A stretch of DNA of 17,041 nt from an uncultured Oscillospiraceae bacterium. GTDB taxonomy: Bacteria; Bacillota_A; Clostridia; Oscillospirales; Oscillospiraceae. The stretch is taken from contig CAAEDK010000278.1 in assembly GCA_900754605.1 (NCBI GenBank), forward strand, positions 1 through 17,041, read 5' to 3'. Every line of letters starts with the position of its first letter. Position 1 is the first letter of the stretch. Of this stretch, positions 1-6,401 are shown one piece after another. The notes beneath the pieces were generated by a model, which saw only the letters and a program-made list of their open reading frames with translations, was not told the origin of the DNA and ran no database searches. Made by a program: the position numbers and the translations under genes.

Positions 1-679
1 CAAGTGCGGCATCCGGCTGGACTCCGGCGACCTGACCTACCTGTCCCAGAAAGCCCGGGAGATGCTGGACGAGGCCGGCCTGACGGAGTGCAAGATCTTC
101 GCCTCCAACGCCCTGGACGAGTACATCATCCGGGACCTGGTGCGCCAGGGGGCCCGGATCGACTCCTTCGGCGTGGGCGAGCGGCTGATCACCTCTCGCA
201 GCGAGCCGGTGTTCGGTGGCGTGTACAAGCTGGTAGCCATCGAGGATGATGATGGAAATATTATCCCCAAGATCAAGATCAGCGAGAACGCCGCGAAGAT
301 CACCACCCCTCATTTCAAGAAGATCTACCGTATTTTCTCCCGGGACACCGGTAAGGCGGAGGCGGATCTGATTTGCCTCCGGGATGAGGAAATCGACTTC
401 AGCAAGCCCCTGGAGCTGTTTGATCCCAGTGCTACCTGGAAGCGCAAGGTGTATACCAATATCGAGGCCAAGGAACTGATGGTTCCCATCTTCTTGAACG
501 GGAAGAGGGTGTACGATGTGCCGGAGCTTCAGGTCAGCCGGGCCTACTGTCAGCGGCAGGTAGACGCGCTGTGGGACGAGGTCAAGCGGTTTGAGAATCC
601 TCATAATTACTATGTGGATCTGAGTCAGAAGCTGTGGGACATTAAGCAGTCGTTGCTGAATAGTCATGATATGAATTAA
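1..679 (+). CDS. pncB: Nicotinate phosphoribosyltransferase, C-terminal part (5' end outside window)
   Basis: The enzyme condenses nicotinate with PRPP, using ATP, to form nicotinate mononucleotide in the NAD salvage (Preiss-Handler) pathway in the cytosol. The open frame runs in from the left edge (first full codon at base 2) and gives 225 residues. Family landmarks seen are the IRLDSGDL segment at the very start, which belongs to the phosphate/PRPP-binding barrel, and the FGVGERLITS segment about 60 residues in. The C-terminal region with KVYTNIEAKELMVPIF also fits the long bacterial PncB family. The missing N-terminal part should lie just upstream. It ends 2 bases before a strong terminator and converges with nudC, another NAD-metabolism gene. 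The product call is secure from these motifs. I cannot judge its start or its operon. Confidence 0.93.
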   Translation, partial: KCGIRLDSGDLTYLSQKAREMLDEAGLTECKIFASNALDEYIIRDLVRQGARIDSFGVGERLITSRSEPVFGGVYKLVAIEDDDGNIIPKIKISENAAKITTPHFKKIYRIFSRDTGKAEADLICLRDEEIDFSKPLELFDPSATWKRKVYTNIEAKELMVPIFLNGKRVYDVPELQVSRAYCQRQVDALWDEVKRFENPHNYYVDLSQKLWDIKQSLLNSHDMN

Positions 680-680
680 A

Positions 681-719
681 AATGTGAGCCGCAGGTGGAT
701 CCTGCGGCTCACATTTTTT
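681..719. terminator. Bidirectional intrinsic terminator between pncB and nudC
   Basis: A perfect 15-bp stem (AATGTGAGCCGCAGG at 681-695 against 701-715) encloses a 5-nt loop. It is followed by TTTT on the + strand. Its left flank carries a run of A (678-682), which reads as a T run on the - strand. It can therefore stop both the pncB transcript and the converging nudC transcript. Confidence 0.93.
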
Positions 720-724
720 GAAGG

Positions 725-1570
725 TTAAACAGGCCCTTGGCGGAACCGTTCAATCATCTCATGGGTGAGGGAGATGGCGGAACCACCTTCTGGCAATTCG
801 GAACGATCGAACCAGGTGCCCTCTCCAAGTTCATCTTCCTGAAGAGTCACAGTCTCATCATCTGTATCCAGATCACAGTAAAATCCGGCCAGGAGACTGC
901 TGGAGAAACTCCAGGGCTGGCTCTTATAGAACCTGATATTTTTAACTGGCAGGCCGACTTCCTCCATGACCTCCCGGCGAACTGTGCCTTCCAGCGGCTC
1001 ACCGATTTCGGCGAAGCCGGCAATGAGCGCATAGTTGCGGACGGCACCGGGCCGGGCAGTCCGGGAGTATTTGGTGAGCAGCAGACGGTCGCCGTGTGTG
1101 ACTGCCACAATGACTGCCGGAGAGATGGTGGGATAGACCAGGCTGCCGCAGGCGGGACAGCGCATGGCGCGCTCCACAGCATCATGCTGGGCTGGAGCAC
1201 CGCACCGGCCACAGAATTGATGGCTGTGGTACCAGCTGTATAGCTGGCTGGCGGTGATACAGGCAAAGGCCAGCCAGCCGGGCTGCATATCACGGAAATG
1301 TCCATTTTTTGCCGGGACAGCGGCATCCAGAATAACTGAGGGTATCACATGGCACCAGTGAAACGCGATGTCATCGATAGAAAATAGGTAGGTACAGGGC
1401 AGCGCAGAGAGATCGGCGTGGAGATTTGCCTCCTCCCAGGTGAAGGGGAGCCCGCTCTCGCGGCTGAGAAGGGTGCTTCCGTCCTGATAGAAAAAGACGC
1501 GGTCCCCGTTCTTGGGTTGGGTTGGGTGGTAGGCGTTATCGTACCGATGGGGTGCAATATCCTGGATCAT
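725..1570 (-). CDS. nudC: NAD(H) pyrophosphatase (NudC-type Nudix hydrolase)
   Basis: The 281-residue protein has the full NudC layout. It has an N-terminal domain, a four-cysteine zinc ribbon (C120-x2-C123 and C138-x2-C141), a Nudix box at residues 185-207 (G-x5-E-x7-RE-x2-EE-x-G-L fits exactly), and the SQPW-x-F signature at 217-222 that distinguishes NADH pyrophosphatases from other Nudix enzymes. The family hydrolyses NADH/NAD to NMN(H) and AMP, and in other bacteria it also removes NAD caps from RNA 5' ends. The third residue of the signature tail is Ser (SQPWSF) where Pro is common. The ATG at 1570 has a GAAAGGA ribosome site about 11 nt upstream and a near-consensus promoter. It stands alone and converges on pncB through the shared terminator. 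The family call is very secure. Whether its main substrate here is free NADH or RNA is unknown. Confidence 0.95.
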   Translation of the reverse strand: MIQDIAPHRYDNAYHPTQPKNGDRVFFYQDGSTLLSRESGLPFTWEEANLHADLSALPCTYLFSIDDIAFHWCHVIPSVILDAAVPAKNGHFRDMQPGWLAFACITASQLYSWYHSHQFCGRCGAPAQHDAVERAMRCPACGSLVYPTISPAVIVAVTHGDRLLLTKYSRTARPGAVRNYALIAGFAEIGEPLEGTVRREVMEEVGLPVKNIRFYKSQPWSFSSSLLAGFYCDLDTDDETVTLQEDELGEGTWFDRSELPEGGSAISLTHEMIERFRQGPV

Positions 1571-1612
1571 GGCAGATGGGTTCCTTTCGAATCAAATTTA
1601 GTTGTTGCATCT

Positions 1613-1641
1613 ATTATGAGGGCTTTCCAGATCACTGTCAA
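1613..1641 (-). promoter_or_regulatory. Sigma-A-type promoter of nudC
   Basis: On the - strand, a perfect -35 TTGACA (1636-1641) and a -10 CATAAT (1613-1618) are separated by exactly 17 nt. Transcription would start near 1606, giving a leader of about 35 nt before the nudC ATG. The rest of the gap (1642-1813) shows no gene or convincing terminator. Confidence 0.8.
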
Positions 1642-1813
1642 CTGCTGTTGAGCGGCTGAAGTCTGGAATGGTTATATCCAGAGATTCCGCCGTCTCTTCG
1701 CTTGAGCCACTGAGACTGCATCCGCCAAAATCAGGATGTCTGAAGCGCCTAAGCAGAAGCGCAGATTTCCCAGTCCGATTGGGCTGCCAGCTGTCTGTAC
1801 CGGATGAGATCCG

Positions 1814-2770
1814 CTATTGTTCGTTCCAGTTGGCATCCTGCCGCAGCGGCAGGGTGAAGATTTGGGCCACCGCCGACTCGTATGTGAGGGAGTCCGCCGC
1901 CTTGCGGATCTGCTTCAAAGCCTTCTCGCTTCCCTGGAACAGACGGCCCAGATAGCTCCAGAGCTCCTTCATATGAAATACTGTGTTGCGCTGGCTAGCA
2001 AAAATGTCCAGATATGTGTGGTAGAGTTCGTCGTGAAAGGCACGCAGAGTCTCGCGGTCGGCTCCGGGACCGCCTTTGGCCTTCCGAACCAGCGCGGGGT
2101 CTGCCAGAAGCCCCTGGCCAATCATCACTCGATCTACCTGAGAAAAGATGTGTGCAAACTGGGTACAGTCCTCCGCGGTCACAAGGCCGCCGTTGAAGCA
2201 TAGCGCTCCAGGGTAGGTGTCTACCGCCTCTTTAAAATACTCCATCCGCACCGGATGCCGGTAGAAGTCCTTCCGCACCCGTGGGTGGATGATGAGCAGG
2301 GAGACGGGATACTGCCTAAAAATCTCCAGCAGGCGGGCGAATTCCTCCGGATCCTCCAGACCCAGCCTGGTTTTCAATGACACTTCCAGCGGAGCCTTAG
2401 AGAAGATCCGGTCCAGCATCTGATCCAACACCTCCGGTGTCCCAAGCAGTCCGGAACCCTTTCCTTTGGCGACGACTGTTCCGGAGGGACAGCCCAGATT
2501 CAAGTTGACTTCGTCATAGCCCATGGCGGCCAATTCCCCAGCGCACCAGAGAAAATCATCTGGGTTTTTCGTCAGAAGCTGCGGCACAGCACGAAAGCCC
2601 TGGTTATGTTCCGGCAGCACGTTGCGCAGCTCTCGCTGGGTAAAGACATGATCCTGGGTGGGGGAGAGAAAGGGCATATAGTAGGCATCTACTCCTGGGA
2701 ACCAACGATGGTGGGTCCGACGGAATTCTGATCCGGTTACGCCCTCTAAAGGAGCGAAGTAATACTGCAT
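1814..2770 (-). CDS. tRNA-dihydrouridine synthase
   Basis: This FMN-dependent enzyme reduces specific uridines in tRNA to dihydrouridine with NADPH. The 318-residue protein starts with the FMN-binding APLEGVT segment (6-12). It carries the catalytic cysteine in LNLGCPSG (C94), followed by the K-x-K-GSG-x-LL loop (102-109), the KTR lysine near 133, a later HPR motif, an FNGG segment and an MIGQG phosphate-binding segment. All are Dus family hallmarks in the right order and at the usual length. The ATG at 2770 is preceded by GAGGAG at good spacing. It lies 16 nt downstream of trxB on the same strand, so the two are probably co-transcribed. Which of the Dus subtypes it is, and so which tRNA position it modifies, cannot be decided by eye. 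Confidence 0.92.
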   Translation of the reverse strand: MQYYFAPLEGVTGSEFRRTHHRWFPGVDAYYMPFLSPTQDHVFTQRELRNVLPEHNQGFRAVPQLLTKNPDDFLWCAGELAAMGYDEVNLNLGCPSGTVVAKGKGSGLLGTPEVLDQMLDRIFSKAPLEVSLKTRLGLEDPEEFARLLEIFRQYPVSLLIIHPRVRKDFYRHPVRMEYFKEAVDTYPGALCFNGGLVTAEDCTQFAHIFSQVDRVMIGQGLLADPALVRKAKGGPGADRETLRAFHDELYHTYLDIFASQRNTVFHMKELWSYLGRLFQGSEKALKQIRKAADSLTYESAVAQIFTLPLRQDANWNEQ

Positions 2771-2786
2771 GGCAGGCTCCTCTCAA

Positions 2787-3704
2787 TCAAGACTGGTGCT
2801 CATCCACCCAGCGGCAGGCAGCCAGTCCGGCGACGGCTCCATCGCCCACGGCAGTCGTGAGCTGACGGACTGCCTTTCCGCGGCAATCCCCTGCAACGAA
2901 TACACCGGGTAGGCTGGCCTTGCAGTCCTCTCCAGCCAGGACATAGCCGTCCTCGTCCAACAGAAGCAAATCGGTGAGGGTGCGGTTCCGAGGCTCCTGG
3001 CCCACAGCAATGAACAGAGCGTCTACCTCCAGCACTCGCTCTTCACCAGCAGCTCCGTCCCATACCCGCAGGCCAGTTAGGCTTCCGTCCTGGGTAAAAA
3101 ACTCTTTTACGGTGGAGTCCATCCAGCAGCGGATGTTCTTCCGGCGTTCTACCTGATCTACCAGGTGCTGTTCACCCCGGAACTGATCCCGGCGGTGGAT
3201 CAGGGTGACTTGGGAGCAGGTTCCGGATAGGAACAGAGCGTCCTGAAGGGCGGTGTCCCCTCCCCCAACCACAGCGACCGGGCGGTCAGGATAAAAGGGG
3301 CCATCGCACACGGCGCAGTAGGAAATACCTTGGCCCACCAGATCCTCCTCGCCGGGTAGCCCAAGGGTGCGGTGGCGTACACCGGCGGCCAGAATCAGCG
3401 CTCTGCACTTCCGCACTGCACAGTCGGTGATGATCTGGAAGCCAGGGCCGCAAGTTCGGAAGTCGGTCACGGTTTCATACTCCAGTTCTACCCCCAGATC
3501 TTCTGCCTGCTGTAACAGGTCCGCCGCCAGTTTGATACCGGGTACAGAGGGGATGCCGGGATAGTTCTCCACCAGAGGAGAGAAATTGATTTGTCCCCCA
3601 GGGGCGTCTCCCTCCAGTACAAGGACATGCTTGCCTGCCCGGGCGGCGTACATGGCGGCCGTTAGGCCGGCGGGACCTGCGCCTACCACAATAATATCTG
3701 TCAT
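2787..3704 (-). CDS. trxB: Thioredoxin reductase
   Basis: This flavoprotein uses NADPH to reduce thioredoxin in the cytosol. The 305-residue protein has an N-terminal FAD-binding G-x-G-x2-G motif (VVGAGPAG, 6-13), a redox-active C130-A-V-C133 pair followed by DGPF, and the NADPH-binding motif VVGGGDTA (145-152). A C-terminal VFVAGDCRGKAVRQLTTAVGDG segment closes the FAD site. Length and order match low-molecular-weight TrxB. The reading frame stays open to 3773. The ATG at 3704 was chosen because GAGGTG sits about 7 nt upstream and because the family begins just before the first glycine motif. It leads a likely trxB-dus operon. A thioredoxin-reductase-like ferredoxin-dependent enzyme is possible, but the GGGDTA motif favours NADPH. 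Confidence 0.94.
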   Translation of the reverse strand: MTDIIVVGAGPAGLTAAMYAARAGKHVLVLEGDAPGGQINFSPLVENYPGIPSVPGIKLAADLLQQAEDLGVELEYETVTDFRTCGPGFQIITDCAVRKCRALILAAGVRHRTLGLPGEEDLVGQGISYCAVCDGPFYPDRPVAVVGGGDTALQDALFLSGTCSQVTLIHRRDQFRGEQHLVDQVERRKNIRCWMDSTVKEFFTQDGSLTGLRVWDGAAGEERVLEVDALFIAVGQEPRNRTLTDLLLLDEDGYVLAGEDCKASLPGVFVAGDCRGKAVRQLTTAVGDGAVAGLAACRWVDEHQS

Positions 3705-3785
3705 ATCCACACCTCGTTTTGATCTGTGTGCTGATGCTGCACGGAATGGCGGCGTCAGAACGCCAATATGCATACGGTTTTCCCC

Positions 3786-3814
3786 ATTTTACCGCAGAAC
3801 GGTGGAAAAAGCCA
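3786..3814 (-). promoter_or_regulatory. Possible promoter of trxB-dus
   Basis: On the - strand a -10-like TAAAAT (3786-3791) lies about 80 nt upstream of the trxB ATG, with a weak TGGCTT (3809-3814) 17 nt further up. A small hairpin, GGCGT/ACGCC (3751-3764), lies in the leader that would result. The -35 match is poor, so this is only a candidate. Confidence 0.35.
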
Positions 3815-3844
3815 GAGCTGATCTCAGACTTCGGTGATGGGGAC

Positions 3845-3880
3845 AAAAAATCCGGGGAGTCCCACAGGGACTCCCCGGAT
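3845..3880 (-). terminator. Intrinsic terminator of the rpsF-ssb-rpsR operon
   Basis: A perfect 14-bp stem (3850-3863 against 3867-3880) with a 3-nt loop is followed on the - strand by six T (the A run at 3845-3850). It begins 19 nt after the rpsR stop and is GC rich. This is a textbook terminator and separates the ribosomal operon from trxB. Confidence 0.95.
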
Positions 3881-3899
3881 CAATATCAGTTGCGTTGAA

Positions 3900-4145
3900 T
3901 CAGTCAGTGACGTAGGGCAGCAGGGCGACCTGGCGGGCGCGCTTGATGGCCTCAGTCAGCTGGCGCTGATGCATGGCGCAGGTGCCGGTGGTGCGGCGGG
4001 GCAGGATCTTGCCGCGCTCAGAAGTATAGCGGCGCAGCTTGGCAGCATCCTTATAGTCGATGCACTCCACCTTGTCCACGCAGAAGGCGCAGACCTTGCG
4101 GCGCTTGCGGCCGCGGGGGGCGCGGTTTTCACGTTCCATAGCCAT
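3900..4145 (-). CDS. rpsR: 30S ribosomal protein S18
   Basis: S18 is a small-subunit protein that pairs with S6 on the platform of the 30S subunit. The 81-residue sequence has the basic N-terminus, the central [22 protein letters not shown] segment in conserved form, and the C-terminal [19 protein letters not shown] helix. Cysteines 19, 22, 28 and 56 are consistent with the zinc-binding (C+) form of S18 known from some bacteria. The metal site is inference. The ATG at 4145 has AAAGGAGG upstream. A second ATG two codons later is less well placed. It is the last gene of rpsF-ssb-rpsR, 37 nt after ssb, and is followed by a strong terminator. Confidence 0.97.
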   Translation of the reverse strand: MAMERENRAPRGRKRRKVCAFCVDKVECIDYKDAAKLRRYTSERGKILPRRTTGTCAMHQRQLTEAIKRARQVALLPYVTD

Positions 4146-4182
4146 GAGAGAAACCTCCTTTTACGACCAGATACGGTCAAAG

Positions 4183-4683
4183 TTAGAACGGCAGTTCGCC
4201 GTCATCATCAGAAAGCTCGGCAAACTGGTCGCCGCCGGAGGGGGCGCCATAGCCGGAGGGGGCCGCGGAAAAGGCGGGAGCCGAGGGGGCGGCATAGCCG
4301 CCGGAATACCCGCCGCCAGACGCATAGCCGGCATTGGGATAGCTGCCGCCGTCGCTGTCCCGCTTGGAGTCTCCGAAGTACACCTGATCGGCGATCACTT
4401 CGGCACTGCGGCGCTTGCCGCCCTCCTTGTCGGTCCAGTCGCGGATCTGAAGGCGGCCTTCCACCACGGCCATACGGCCCTTGGTAAAGTAGCGGCTGAC
4501 AAACTCAGCCGTCTGCCGCCAGGCCACTACATCGATAAAATCGGTGCTGCGTTCGCCAGTGGCCTTGTCTTTAAAATCCCGATCCACCGCCAGAGAGAAG
4601 GAGGCCACAGGGGTCCCTGTCTGCGTCCGGCGCAGTTCCGGGTCACGGGTCAGACGTCCCATGAGGAAAATCTTGTTGAGCAT
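4183..4683 (-). CDS. ssb: Single-stranded DNA-binding protein
   Basis: SSB coats single-stranded DNA and recruits replication and repair proteins. The 166-residue protein has an N-terminal OB fold (about residues 1-105, beginning MLNKIFLMGRLTRDPELR and including the conserved FIDVVAWR). It then has a flexible Gly/Ser/Tyr/Pro-rich linker (about 110-155) and the acidic tip DDDGELPF at the extreme C-terminus, which is the docking peptide for partner proteins. Length is typical of the housekeeping copy. The ATG at 4683 is preceded by AAGGAGAGG. That ribosome site overlaps the rpsF stop codon, which suggests translational coupling. It sits between the S6 and S18 genes as in most Firmicutes. Confidence 0.97.
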   Translation of the reverse strand: MLNKIFLMGRLTRDPELRRTQTGTPVASFSLAVDRDFKDKATGERSTDFIDVVAWRQTAEFVSRYFTKGRMAVVEGRLQIRDWTDKEGGKRRSAEVIADQVYFGDSKRDSDGGSYPNAGYASGGGYSGGYAAPSAPAFSAAPSGYGAPSGGDQFAELSDDDGELPF

Positions 4684-4696
4684 ATCCGCCCTCTCC

Positions 4697-4993
4697 TTAC
4701 TGGTCCTTGCAGACGATCAGGGAACGCATCACGCCGTCGGTGATCCGGAAGATACGGTCCAGCTCGGCGGGGATGGCAGCGGCGGCGTTGAAGGTCATCA
4801 GCACGTAGTAGCCCTCCATCAGATCGTTGATGGGATAGGCCAGACGGCGCTTGCCCCACTCATCGACCTCGGAGACAGTACCATTTGCCTCAACAACGGC
4901 CTTGAACTTGGCCACCAGAGCGGCGACGGCCTCCTCGTTCAGAGAGGGATCCAGGATATACATCGCCTCGTAGTTTGCGTTGATCTTTGCCAT
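4697..4993 (-). CDS. rpsF: 30S ribosomal protein S6
   Basis: S6 binds 16S rRNA as a complex with S18 on the 30S platform. The 98-residue sequence has the expected pattern: an N-terminal YEAMYILDPSLNEE strand-helix, a central DEWGKRRLAYPI segment and a C-terminal ELDRIFRITDGVMRSLIV segment, which is diagnostic of S6. The ATG at 4993 has an excellent AAGGAGGTG site 7 nt upstream. It leads the rpsF-ssb-rpsR operon and is preceded by a strong promoter and a structured leader that can pair with this ribosome site, so autoregulation by the S6:S18 complex is likely. Confidence 0.97.
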   Translation of the reverse strand: MAKINANYEAMYILDPSLNEEAVAALVAKFKAVVEANGTVSEVDEWGKRRLAYPINDLMEGYYVLMTFNAAAAIPAELDRIFRITDGVMRSLIVCKDQ

Positions 4994-5083
4994 ATTCTTG
5001 CACCTCCTTATGGTCTTGTGGCCCCCGGTCGCGCCGGGAGCAAGGATTCAGTCACCAGGAAATGTCCGGTAACAGACTTTACT
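4994..5083 (-). promoter_or_regulatory. Structured rpsF leader, candidate S6:S18-binding autoregulatory RNA
   Basis: The transcript start expected near 5077 gives a leader of about 85 nt. Going 5' to 3' on the - strand, a first hairpin forms from GUUACC with GGUGAC (5073-5068 with 5056-5051, one G-U pair) and contains the ACCGG segment in its left arm. A second 8-bp GC-rich hairpin follows (5041-5034 with 5028-5021, one G-U pair). The bases UCCUU (5046-5042) just before the second hairpin are complementary to AAGGA (5009-5005) of the rpsF ribosome site. Known biology: many bacteria carry an rpsF leader bound by S6:S18. That this leader is such a motif is inference from position and fold, not an alignment. 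Confidence 0.55.
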
Positions 5084-5111
5084 ATTATATAAGTTTTTGA
5101 AGAAAAGTCAA
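5084..5111 (-). promoter_or_regulatory. Sigma-A promoter of rpsF-ssb-rpsR
   Basis: On the - strand, a -35 TTGACT (5106-5111) and a perfect -10 TATAAT (5084-5089) are 16 nt apart in an AT-rich stretch. This is typical of a strongly expressed ribosomal operon. The 88-nt gap from here to the orphan gene at 5199 shows no clear terminator, so some read-through from that gene is possible. Confidence 0.88.
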
Positions 5112-5198
5112 GAACTTTTTTTGAATTTTCTTCTGCACTTTGCGTGTTTTGGACAGATTTGCAGCAGATATAGAGGCTTGTTCTTTTCTTGTGGTGGA

Positions 5199-5993
5199 TC
5201 ACCTTGATTCCTCTTCATTCCGTGCCGGCAGGCGGTTGACCATGCAGAAATACTGATAGAAGGTTCCAGACTCCGGACTGTGCCCGGGTGCAGTCCAGCA
5301 AGCGCGCAGATCGAAGAGAATTTTTTCGGCAATCTCGGTAGAAAAATACTTCAGGGAGGCGTTTCCCCAATGAGGCCGATCTGTTTTCTCGCAAAAATAA
5401 GGCCAGAAAAGTGGCTGTTCCTCTTTTTTCAGAGTGAAACGATACACAGGATGTGCGTCAATCTGTCCGTTCCGGCAGCTGGAGCCAATAAAGTCATCTC
5501 TCACCATGCACATACCAAGGATGCGTCGCTCTGCTTCAGGTTCATTTGCGCCGCGGTTGGTAATCAGACAAAGGGAGTTGGGTTTCATCCGGGAGGGAAC
5601 TCGTGGCTCCCCCTTGGATGCGCCGCTGACGTATGTCCCTGTGGGGATGATCCACTCGGAGAAGAGGGCGTTCAACTGCCCTTCTTCTATGTTGAACGCG
5701 GCTTGAGATGTTTTGGAAATCTTCATGTGCTGTAAATGAACCTTCCGCTCCTGCTCCTTCTGCATGGCCTGCTGAATGTTTCGCTTTTCGGCCGCTTTGG
5801 TCAGCAGCAGTGTCTGGATCTGATCCTGCATTTCCTGATTCCTCAAAATCAGATGGTGCCGGGCAAAGGCGTCTGGATAAAGGAACCTCTTGTCTCCCTC
5901 GGGGAAACAGACAGTGAGAATGTTCTGGTTACAGCCAGTCACGATCCCTTTCCCAAATGTTTCATGGCGAATCGCCTGTCCAATTAACTGCAT
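5199..5993 (-). CDS. Uncharacterised protein: N-terminal SH3/Tudor-like domain, helical linker, unknown C-terminal domain
   Basis: I do not recognise a named family. The 264-residue product has three parts. Residues 1-50 (GQAIRHETFGKGIVTG, then ILTVCFPEGDKRFLYPDAF) look like the small beta-barrel found at the C-terminus of UvrD/PcrA helicases and at the front of several Firmicute proteins of unknown function. Residues 52-95 are rich in Q, K, E and R and probably helical or coiled coil. Residues 98-264 form a compact domain rich in Trp, Phe, Tyr and Cys (W-I-I-P-T-G, N-S-L-C-L-I-T-N-R, E-R-R-I-L-G, L-F-W-P-Y-F). No signal peptide or membrane segment is visible, so it is probably cytosolic. The ATG at 5993 was preferred over upstream in-frame starts (frame open to 6056) because AGGAGA sits about 7 nt upstream and the beta-barrel begins there. 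Parts I counted are about 47-52% GC, lower than neighbouring genes. Confidence 0.75.
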   Translation of the reverse strand: MQLIGQAIRHETFGKGIVTGCNQNILTVCFPEGDKRFLYPDAFARHHLILRNQEMQDQIQTLLLTKAAEKRNIQQAMQKEQERKVHLQHMKISKTSQAAFNIEEGQLNALFSEWIIPTGTYVSGASKGEPRVPSRMKPNSLCLITNRGANEPEAERRILGMCMVRDDFIGSSCRNGQIDAHPVYRFTLKKEEQPLFWPYFCEKTDRPHWGNASLKYFSTEIAEKILFDLRACWTAPGHSPESGTFYQYFCMVNRLPARNEEESR

Positions 5994-6159
5994 AGACTTC
6001 TCCTTTCTTCCCAAACGGAATGTGGTGTCTGGATTTTTCCAGATGCCAGCTTCCATATTGCTGATACACTTGTCTCCAACCGGACCTCATTCCAGCGTAA
6101 GACCAGCCCGGAACTGCCACCTCCCAAGGCGAAAATACGGGTCAAACGCCGGAGATATA

Positions 6160-6197
6160 GAAAAAAGAAGCGCTTTTCATACAGCGCTGTACAGCGC
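6160..6197 (-). promoter_or_regulatory. Leader with mutually exclusive hairpins (possible attenuator) or overlapping operator palindromes
   Basis: Within the leader of the 5993 gene are three copies of AGCGC(T), at 6169-6174, 6183-6188 and 6193-6197. They create two overlapping perfect palindromes on the DNA (6180-6191 and 6184-6197). In RNA from the - strand, either 6197-6193 pairs with 6188-6184 (5-bp stem, GUAC loop), or 6188-6183 pairs with 6174-6169 (6-bp stem, 8-nt loop). The second stem is followed directly by TCTTTTTTC, so it resembles a terminator. The two stems share a strand and cannot coexist. Both a riboregulatory and a protein-operator reading are open. Confidence 0.45.
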
Positions 6198-6254
6198 AAT
6201 ACCAAAAGCCCTTCTTAAAGACAAGACGGTTCTTTCTATGATTCTATTTATTAT

Positions 6255-6283
6255 AGTATAGCATAGTTGATCCCAAAAAGCAA
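6255..6283 (-). promoter_or_regulatory. Promoter candidate for the gene at 5199-5993
   Basis: On the - strand, -35 TTGCTT (6278-6283) and -10 TATACT (6255-6260) are spaced 17 nt. An overlapping TATAAT (6250-6255) could serve instead. The start near 6248 gives a leader of about 255 nt, unusually long for this window, containing the AGCGCT hairpins. No small gene with a good ribosome site was found in it. Confidence 0.6.
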
Positions 6284-6343
6284 ATGGGGGGCAGACTGGG
6301 GGAGAAAACAGGATCTGCGGGGTCGGCGAAGCGTGAGCGGCGC

Positions 6344-6372
6344 TTTCCTCCTGGTGTGTTTCATGGTACAAT
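6344..6372 (+). promoter_or_regulatory. Extended -10 promoter of gluQ
   Basis: An extended -10, TGG followed by TACAAT (6364-6372), lies 17 nt after a weak -35 TTTCCT (6344-6349). Transcription would begin near 6379, about 23 nt before the TTG start codon. Confidence 0.6.
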
Positions 6373-6401
6373 GAAGCAAACACATCGAGGAGGAGAGGAT
6401 C

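Noticed and set aside
1642..1813. Gap between dus and the nudC promoter as a possible small RNA or pseudogene
   Set aside because: Only weak stems (for example CAGTCC/GGGCTG near 1771) and no T tail, promoter or recognisable peptide on either strand.
3834..4743. Long + strand open frames with Gly/Ala/Arg repeats opposite ssb and rpsR
   Set aside because: They are the complement of the Gly/Ser-rich SSB linker and of S18. The repeats come from that composition.
5984..6205. 73-codon - strand open frame in the leader of the orphan gene
   Set aside because: It has a TTG-type start with AGAAGGG only 3-4 nt away, runs into the real gene in another frame and has no domain. A leader peptide is not excluded but is not supported.
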